Shown here: in pieces, positions 59,499 to 64,000 of the stretch | Numbering within the stretch: position 1 is the stretch's first letter | Layout of the letters: each line of letters opens with the position of its first letter | Source of the DNA: Austwickia sp. | GTDB lineage: Bacteria; Actinomycetota; Actinomycetes; Actinomycetales; Dermatophilaceae | Assembly: GCA_016699675.1 (NCBI GenBank) | Contig: CP064985.1 | Span: 1,984,001 to 2,048,000 of the forward strand | Direction of reading: 5' to 3' | Length of the DNA: 64,000 nt | Made by a program: the position numbers and the translations under genes | Notes under the pieces: generated by a model | What the model was told of the DNA's origin: nothing | Seen by the model: the letters and a program-made list of their open reading frames with translations, nothing else | Database searches by the model: none

Positions 59499-60335
59499 AT
59501 GACCGCTCAGACCGTGCTGGCGCCACCGTTCGTGCCCCAGTCCACCACCGACGCCCCGCCCACCCCGCAGACGCCTCAGACCCCGATCCTCGCGGACGAC
59601 GCCGCCGATCGGCCGCGTCCGGACTTCACCCAGCCCATGACGGCGCTGGTGGGCCCCGCGCTCGCCGCGCTGGCAGGTGAGCCGGGCGGCCGGGCCGAGC
59701 GGGTCCGCGCCCTCCTGCGCGACCTGGCCGAGCGGGGGCTCCTCGACGCCGGGGTCGACGCGGCGATGGCCCAGGCGCACGGCTACGCGGAGGGGTCTGC
59801 CTGGGACTCCGGTCGCCCGGAGCACGACCACACCCGGGTGGCGGCGGCCCTGGTCGCGGCCGTGGCCGACGTCTGCGGCGCCAGTGCCGCCGCAGTCGCC
59901 GTGCAGCGCGCCGCCATCGATGTGCTCGCCCGCGCTCGCCGTACCCCCGCGAACGAGCGCCTCCTCAAGGCGCTGCGCCGCGGCGCCGTCGTCGGCGCGC
60001 TGCCCGCGCCCGGCCAGGCGCCCCTCGACGGGGAACTGCTGGTCGACGGCTCGATCCTCGTCGCGTCCGGGCGGCTCGACCTGGTCGGCGCCGGTCCCGG
60101 CGGCGCGGTCCTGCTGCCCGTCCGCCTGGGGGGGCGCGTGGTGTGGGCCTGGACGCCGTACGCCGCAGCCGGCCTCGTCCACGACGCCGCCGGCACGGGC
60201 ACCCTGATCGTGGACCGCCTGGTGGTCAGGGCGGACACTGTGGTCGACGCGCTCACCGGGCCCGCCCCGACGCGCGGCGCCGAGGTGCCGGACGGCCTCC
60301 TCGCGGGGTTGCTGGCGGAGCCCCAGGCGGCCTGA
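59499..60335 (+). CDS. Acyl-CoA-dehydrogenase-like protein, truncated
   Basis: A 278-residue protein. Residues 1-45 are Pro/Thr-rich. The rest has a helical domain (MTALVGPALAALAGEPGGRA to AQAHGYAEGSAWDSG) and a beta segment VVGALPAPGQAPLDGELLVD then ASGRLDLVGAGPGGAVLLPV and TGTLIVDRLVVRADTVVD. This pattern resembles the N-terminal and middle domains of acyl-CoA dehydrogenase-like flavin monooxygenases, but the large C-terminal helical FAD domain is absent. The resemblance is by eye. GGAG upstream of the ATG at 59499 fixes the start. It stands alone upstream of the padR unit. Confidence 0.55.
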   Translation: MTAQTVLAPPFVPQSTTDAPPTPQTPQTPILADDAADRPRPDFTQPMTALVGPALAALAGEPGGRAERVRALLRDLAERGLLDAGVDAAMAQAHGYAEGSAWDSGRPEHDHTRVAAALVAAVADVCGASAAAVAVQRAAIDVLARARRTPANERLLKALRRGAVVGALPAPGQAPLDGELLVDGSILVASGRLDLVGAGPGGAVLLPVRLGGRVVWAWTPYAAAGLVHDAAGTGTLIVDRLVVRADTVVDALTGPAPTRGAEVPDGLLAGLLAEPQAA

Positions 60336-60350
60336 CTCAAGTCCATCTAG

Positions 60351-60375
60351 ATATATCGTTGACGTATCGCGATAC
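60351..60375. promoter_or_regulatory. Probable PadR operator
   Basis: ATATATCGTTGAC is followed by the perfect 12-bp palindrome GTATCGCGATAC (60364-60375) in an AT-rich patch about 240 bp upstream of the padR start. PadR repressors often bind ATATCG-type inverted sites at their own promoters, so autoregulation is likely. Binding is inferred. Confidence 0.55.
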
Positions 60376-60615
60376 TCGAGGCATGATGAAGGGGCAAGGC
60401 GCCGACAGGGCGTCTTGAGGTGAAGGTCAGGATCGCCGATCGACAGGGCCGAGGGCCCGGGCGAACCGACCGGTCGAGCGCGAGCGGCGCCGCGGAGTCC
60501 CCGCGAAAGACGACCCGCGCCACCCAGTGGGGCCCCGCAGCAGCGGATGGCCCACCCCACATCACCCCAGCACCGCCGAGCGCAGCTGTGGCGCGCCGGC
60601 AGGGAAGGAATCCTC

Positions 60616-61740
60616 ATGCACGGCAACAACGACTACGACGACTGGAACTGCGGTCCCGGCTGGTCGCGCGACGACCGCCGAGACGACCGACGAGGTGCGC
60701 GACCCGACGGTGGTCCTAGACTGCGCGGCCCGCGCGGCGGATACCCGGGACGCGGCCCCCGCGACGAATTCGGCGGGCGTGGCCCGCGCGACGAGTTCGG
60801 TGGCCGCGGCCCGCACGAGCGCGGCCGCGACAGGGATCGGGACCGTGACCGGGATCGCGGCCGACCCGAGTTCGGCGGCGGCCTCGGCGCCTTCTTCGGT
60901 CCCGATGGGGCGTTCGGCCCCAATGGACCTTTCGGCCCCAACGGCCCCTTCGGGGCGAACGGGCCGTTCGGCGAGGAGGGCCCCTTCGGCCGCGGCGGCC
61001 CGTTCCGGGGTCAGCCCCGCGCCGGGTACGTCGGCGGCGGTGGCCGGCCCGACGATGACGGCCGTGGCCGGCGGTCCCACCGCGGCCACCGTGGCGGCAA
61101 CCGGGGCCAGCGGGCCGCGCGGGCCCGCCGCGGCGACGTACGGCTGGCGATCCTCGGCCTGCTCGCCGAGGACACCATGAACGGCTACCAGGTGATCCGG
61201 ACGCTCGAAGCGCGCACCGGCGGGGCCTGGCGGCCCAGCCCGGGCGCCATCTACCCGGCGCTGGCGCAGCTGGAGGACGAGGGGCTCATCGCCCCGGTCG
61301 ACGGCGGCAGGAAGGTGTTCACGCTGACCGATGCCGGCCGGGCGCACGTCGACCAGCTCGGCGACAAGGTCCGCCCCTGGGAGGGGGTCGCGGAGGATGT
61401 GACGGCGCAGGCCGAACAGGGCCTCGGCGGCACTGCCGAGCTCTGGGTGGCCCTGGGCCAGCTCGGGCTCGCCACCCGCGCCGTCGGGCAGGCCGGTGAC
61501 CCGGACGTGACCCGGGCGGCGGTCGAGCTGCTGGAGGAGTCGCGCCGCGGCCTCTACCGGCTGCTCGCGCAGGACGGCGCCGACGACCTCGAGGACGACG
61601 AGGGCGCCGAGGACATGGACGATCTGGACGACATCCAGGATGAGGTCCGCGCCGACCACGCCGATGACGACGCTGTCGTCGACGGCGAGATCGTCGAGGA
61701 CGGCCCCGGCGGCCCGAACGACGGGACGCCCCGCGGCTGA
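60616..61740 (+). CDS. PadR family regulator with long repeat-rich N-terminus
   Basis: A 374-residue protein. The DNA-binding PadR domain is in the C-terminal half (RRGDVRLAILGLLAEDTMNGYQ, TGGAWRPSPGAIYPALAQLE, DEGLIAPVDGGRKVFTLTDA), followed by a helical segment and a very acidic tail (DDLEDDEGAEDMDDLDDIQD). The first about 195 residues are low complexity. They contain a duplicated GPRDEFGGR, an alternating RDRDRDRDRDRGR run and about six copies of GPxGxFG-like hexamers (GPNGPFGPNGPFGANGPFG). PadR proteins are usually 100-220 residues, so the extension is notable. AAGGAA precedes the ATG. It is preceded by a palindromic operator and followed by a terminator. Confidence 0.85.
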   Translation: MHGNNDYDDWNCGPGWSRDDRRDDRRGARPDGGPRLRGPRGGYPGRGPRDEFGGRGPRDEFGGRGPHERGRDRDRDRDRDRGRPEFGGGLGAFFGPDGAFGPNGPFGPNGPFGANGPFGEEGPFGRGGPFRGQPRAGYVGGGGRPDDDGRGRRSHRGHRGGNRGQRAARARRGDVRLAILGLLAEDTMNGYQVIRTLEARTGGAWRPSPGAIYPALAQLEDEGLIAPVDGGRKVFTLTDAGRAHVDQLGDKVRPWEGVAEDVTAQAEQGLGGTAELWVALGQLGLATRAVGQAGDPDVTRAAVELLEESRRGLYRLLAQDGADDLEDDEGAEDMDDLDDIQDEVRADHADDDAVVDGEIVEDGPGGPNDGTPRG

Positions 61741-61767
61741 GCACCGCCCCGGCGGGTCACTCGCTAC

Positions 61768-61810
61768 CGACGCAGGGTCGGCGCCCCACTGGGGCGTCGA
61801 CCCTGCGTCG
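61768..61810 (+). terminator. Hairpin terminator after padR
   Basis: CGACGCAGGGTCG (61768-61780) and CGACCCTGCGTCG (61798-61810) are perfect 13-bp arms. The inner GCGCCCCA/TGGGGCG extends the stem almost to the loop. It lies 28 bp after the padR stop and 20 bp before the deaminase start. Confidence 0.8.
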
Positions 61811-61830
61811 TGGTGCGGCAGGCTGGGGTC

Positions 61831-63264
61831 ATGTCGCCCGACCTGAACAGCGCCGACCGCAACAGCGCCGACCTGACCCGTGCCGATCTGACCCGTGCCG
61901 ACCTGCTCATCCACGACGCCCGGCTGCTCGTCACGATGGACGCCGACCGGCGCGAACTCCCCGGCGGGTGGGTCGCCATCCGCGACGGGCAGGTCATGGC
62001 GCTCGGCCGCGGCACCGACCCGCAGCCGGCCGCCGCGGAGCGGATCGCGGCCAGCGGCTGCCTTGTCACGCCGGGCCTGGTCAACACGCACCATCACCTC
62101 TACCAGAACCTCACCCGCGCCTATCCGCCGATGACCGCGGCGCCCCTGTTCGGGTGGCTGCAGACGCTCTATCCGCTGTGGGCGGCCATCGACACCGAGG
62201 CCGTGCACGTGTCGGCCTGGGTCGGCCTCGCCGAACTCGCTCTGTCGGGCTGCACCACGAGCACCGACCACCTCTATCTGCACCCGCGCGGCGCGGGCGA
62301 CCTGCTCGGCGCGGAGATCGACGCGGCCCGCGACCTGGGCGTGCGTTTCCACCCCACGCGTGGCTCGATGTCGTTGTCGGTCAAGGACGGTGGGTTGCCG
62401 CCCGACGACGTGGTGCAGGACGACGACGAGATCCTGGCGGCCTGCGCGGACGCCGTACGGCGCTATCACGACCCGACTCCCGGCGCGATGGTGCGGATCG
62501 CGCTCGCGCCGTGCTCGCCGTTCTCGGTCACGCGCGAGCTCATGGTTCGTACGGCGGAGCTGGCGGAGCGCCTCGACGTACGCCTGCACACCCACTTCGC
62601 CGAGAACGCGGAGGACGACGCGTTCTCGCTGGAGAGGTTCGGCTGCCGGCCGTACGACTATCTGCGCGACTGCGGCTGGGCGGCGCCCCGGACGTGGGTG
62701 GCTCACTGCGTGCGGCCGAACCCGGAGGAGGTGCGCCACCTGGGCGCGGCCGGTGTCGGGGTGGCGCACTGCCCGTCGAGCAACCTCATCCTCGCCTCCG
62801 GGGTGGCACCGGTCGCGGACCTGGTCGCCGCGGGGTGCCCGGTCGGGCTCGGCGTGGACGGGTCCGCGTCCGCGGACGCCGGGAGCCTGTGGCTGGAGGC
62901 CCGGGAGGCGCTGCTGCTGGCCAAGCTGCGCGGCGGGGCCGACGCGGTGGACGCGCGGTTCGTGCTGGAGCGGGCCACCCGCGGCGGCGCCGGCTGCCTG
63001 GGTCGGGTCGGCGAGATCGGCGAGCTGACCGTGGGGGCGTGTGGCGACGTGGCCGTCTGGGACCTGAGCGGGCCCTCGTTCGCCGGCGCGGTCGCCGACC
63101 CGGTCGAGGCGTGGCTGCGCTGCGGGCCGGTCGCCGCCCGGGACACGGTCGTCGCGGGTCGGTACGTCGTGCGGGACGGGGCGCTGGTGTCGCCGCGGCT
63201 GCCGGACTATCTCGCCGCGCACGATCGCCTCGCCCGCCGGATCCAGCGGCTGCCCGCGTCGTAG
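61831..63264 (+). CDS. 8-oxoguanine deaminase-type amidohydrolase
   Basis: A 477-residue metal-dependent deaminase. Metal motif VNTHHHLYQNLTRAYPPM (HHH 87-89), HPTRGSMSLSVKDGGLPPDD, metal/acid motif HTHFAENAEDDAF, and AHCPSSNLILASGVAPV with VGLGVDGSASADAG. These blocks, especially TRGSMSLS and the DGSAS segment, match 8-oxoguanine deaminases of the amidohydrolase superfamily; guanine or s-triazine substrates are alternatives. The first 25 residues contain degenerate five-residue repeats (NSADR NSADL TRADL TRADL). ATG 61831 is used; the upstream site is weak (GGGG). It is convergent with the isoaspartate methyltransferase, with a terminator between. Confidence 0.85.
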   Translation: MSPDLNSADRNSADLTRADLTRADLLIHDARLLVTMDADRRELPGGWVAIRDGQVMALGRGTDPQPAAAERIAASGCLVTPGLVNTHHHLYQNLTRAYPPMTAAPLFGWLQTLYPLWAAIDTEAVHVSAWVGLAELALSGCTTSTDHLYLHPRGAGDLLGAEIDAARDLGVRFHPTRGSMSLSVKDGGLPPDDVVQDDDEILAACADAVRRYHDPTPGAMVRIALAPCSPFSVTRELMVRTAELAERLDVRLHTHFAENAEDDAFSLERFGCRPYDYLRDCGWAAPRTWVAHCVRPNPEEVRHLGAAGVGVAHCPSSNLILASGVAPVADLVAAGCPVGLGVDGSASADAGSLWLEAREALLLAKLRGGADAVDARFVLERATRGGAGCLGRVGEIGELTVGACGDVAVWDLSGPSFAGAVADPVEAWLRCGPVAARDTVVAGRYVVRDGALVSPRLPDYLAAHDRLARRIQRLPAS

Positions 63265-63297
63265 CGCGGCACCGACGGGTGAAGCCATTCGATCGGA

Positions 63298-63337
63298 CTG
63301 GGGCGTTATGCGTGCCCCGGACCGCATAACGCCCCAG
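63298..63337. terminator. Bidirectional hairpin terminator
   Basis: CTGGGGCGTTATGCG and CGCATAACGCCCCAG are perfect 15-bp inverted arms around a 10-base loop, midway between the convergent deaminase and methyltransferase genes. Confidence 0.85.
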
Positions 63338-63378
63338 ACATCGTGAGCCACCCGGGGCCGACGGTTCGCGCTCAGGGC

Positions 63379-64000
63379 TCAGGGCTCCGGCGGCGTCACC
63401 AGCGGCACGAAGCGGTAGTGGCCGTGCCAGCTCACGTCGGGGTCGGCCCGCCCCGGCACTCGACGTACGGTCGCCATCCGTCCGGCGACCGGGCACACCA
63501 GGATCCCGTCCGGCGCGAGCTGCACCACGAGCGCCTCCGGCAGCCGAGTGGCCATGGCGGAGACGAGGATCCGGTCGTAAGGCGCCGCCGACGGGCGGCC
63601 CAACACGGCCGGGTCGGCGCGCTCCAGGGTCGCGGGTCCCGCCCCCCGGTCCGATGCGCCGGCTCCGGGGCCGGGCTTAGCGGCGAGGGACTGCTGGTAC
63701 GCCGCGAGGTTGGCCGCACCCCAGGCGGCCAGGTCGGGGTTGAGCTCCAGGCCGAGCACCCAGCCGTCCGGACCTACGAGCTGGGCCAACAGCGCCGTGG
63801 TCCAGCCGGATCCCGCGCCGACGTCGAGGACGCGCTGCCCGGGCCGAGGGTCCAGGAGTTCCAGCATCGTGCGCACCGTCGTCGGCTGGCTGTTCGTGGC
63901 CCCTGCCCCGATGGGCAGCGGCTGATCGAGGTGGGCCCAGCACTGCTGCTCCGGCGGGAGGAATGCGGCGCGCGGCACGGTGTGTAGCGCGGCGGCCACG
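63379..64000 (-). CDS. pcm: Protein-L-isoaspartate O-methyltransferase (partial at N-terminus)
   Basis: About 206 residues are visible: VPRAAFLPPEQQCWAHLDQP, GAGATNSQPTTVRTMLELLD (the PCMT substrate loop), SAM motif VLDVGAGSGWTTALLAQL, LELNPDLAAWGAANLA and APYDRILVSAMATRLPEALV. The enzyme methylates isoaspartyl residues of damaged proteins. The frame is open to the right edge. The GTG at 63999 is probably not the true start, since the family normally has more residues before VPR. A Gly/Ala/Pro-rich insert (KPGPGAGASDRGAGPA) interrupts the fold after the SAM region. The gene is convergent with the deaminase. Confidence 0.85.
   Translation of the reverse strand, partial: VAAALHTVPRAAFLPPEQQCWAHLDQPLPIGAGATNSQPTTVRTMLELLDPRPGQRVLDVGAGSGWTTALLAQLVGPDGWVLGLELNPDLAAWGAANLAAYQQSLAAKPGPGAGASDRGAGPATLERADPAVLGRPSAAPYDRILVSAMATRLPEALVVQLAPDGILVCPVAGRMATVRRVPGRADPDVSWHGHYRFVPLVTPPEP

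Noticed and set aside
60562..63351. 929-codon minus-strand frame opposite padR and the deaminase
   Set aside because: No stop codons because of GC bias; composition is shadow-like and both plus-strand genes carry clear conserved domains.

Overview
The window is a chromosomal segment from a very GC-rich Gram-positive bacterium, almost certainly an actinobacterium. The evidence is strongly GC-biased third codon positions, frequent GTG starts, many 4-base ATGA/GTGA gene overlaps, an actinobacterial YkoEDC thiamine transporter, a WS/DGAT acyltransferase and LPxTG-type sorting signals. A Micrococcales-like lineage (Dermatophilaceae/Intrasporangiaceae type) is my guess only. I saw no tRNA, rRNA, CRISPR array, prophage or recognisable IS transposase.

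Layout. 1-2.6 kb: end of a branched-chain 2-oxoacid dehydrogenase operon (E1 alpha and partial E1 beta, minus strand) with a divergent Lrp/AsnC regulator. 2.7-6.1 kb: TPP riboswitch followed by a ykoE-ykoD-ykoC ECF importer and a bidirectional terminator. 6.1-12.6 kb: a PhzF-like enzyme and then a minus-strand cell-surface locus. That locus comprises a secreted protein with a PVAG-TM-RRR tail, a 61-residue LPxTG mini-protein, a family-2 glycosyltransferase, an exosortase/archaeosortase-like protease and UDP-GlcNAc 2-epimerase. It is preceded by about 1 kb of structured non-coding DNA with repeated YTGGGGAA motifs. 12.6-26 kb: thioesterase, DUF4921, two MFS exporters (one beside a divergent TetR), a sirtuin, a large disordered membrane protein and a DUF1023 hydrolase.

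26-38 kb: an esterase; two tandem MASE1-like histidine kinases with no response regulator, the second frameshifted; a universal stress protein; an ABC exporter with a divergent TetR; and a frameshifted DUF2332 gene preceded by a decayed second copy. 38-47 kb: an amino-sugar locus with a three-gene ABC importer lacking its ATPase, a double-SIS phosphosugar enzyme, NagA, an embedded ftsH and a DeoR repressor. 47-54 kb: hydrolase, SoxR, K+ channel with RCK domains, WS/DGAT and MFS. 54-59 kb: hemerythrin, a 43-residue peptide built of VVHTR repeats, an amidase, 3-hydroxybutyrate dehydrogenase and a GntP permease. 59.5-64 kb: an acyl-CoA-dehydrogenase-like fragment, a PadR regulator with a repeat-rich N-terminus, an 8-oxoguanine-deaminase-type amidohydrolase and the start of a protein-isoaspartate methyltransferase.

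The observations most worth following are the exosortase/LPxTG mini-protein locus, the VVHTR-repeat peptide, a dispersed 60-bp palindromic intergenic repeat (four copies), and the two-copy DUF2332 region in which one copy is interrupted by about 200 bp flanked by a 10-bp direct repeat.
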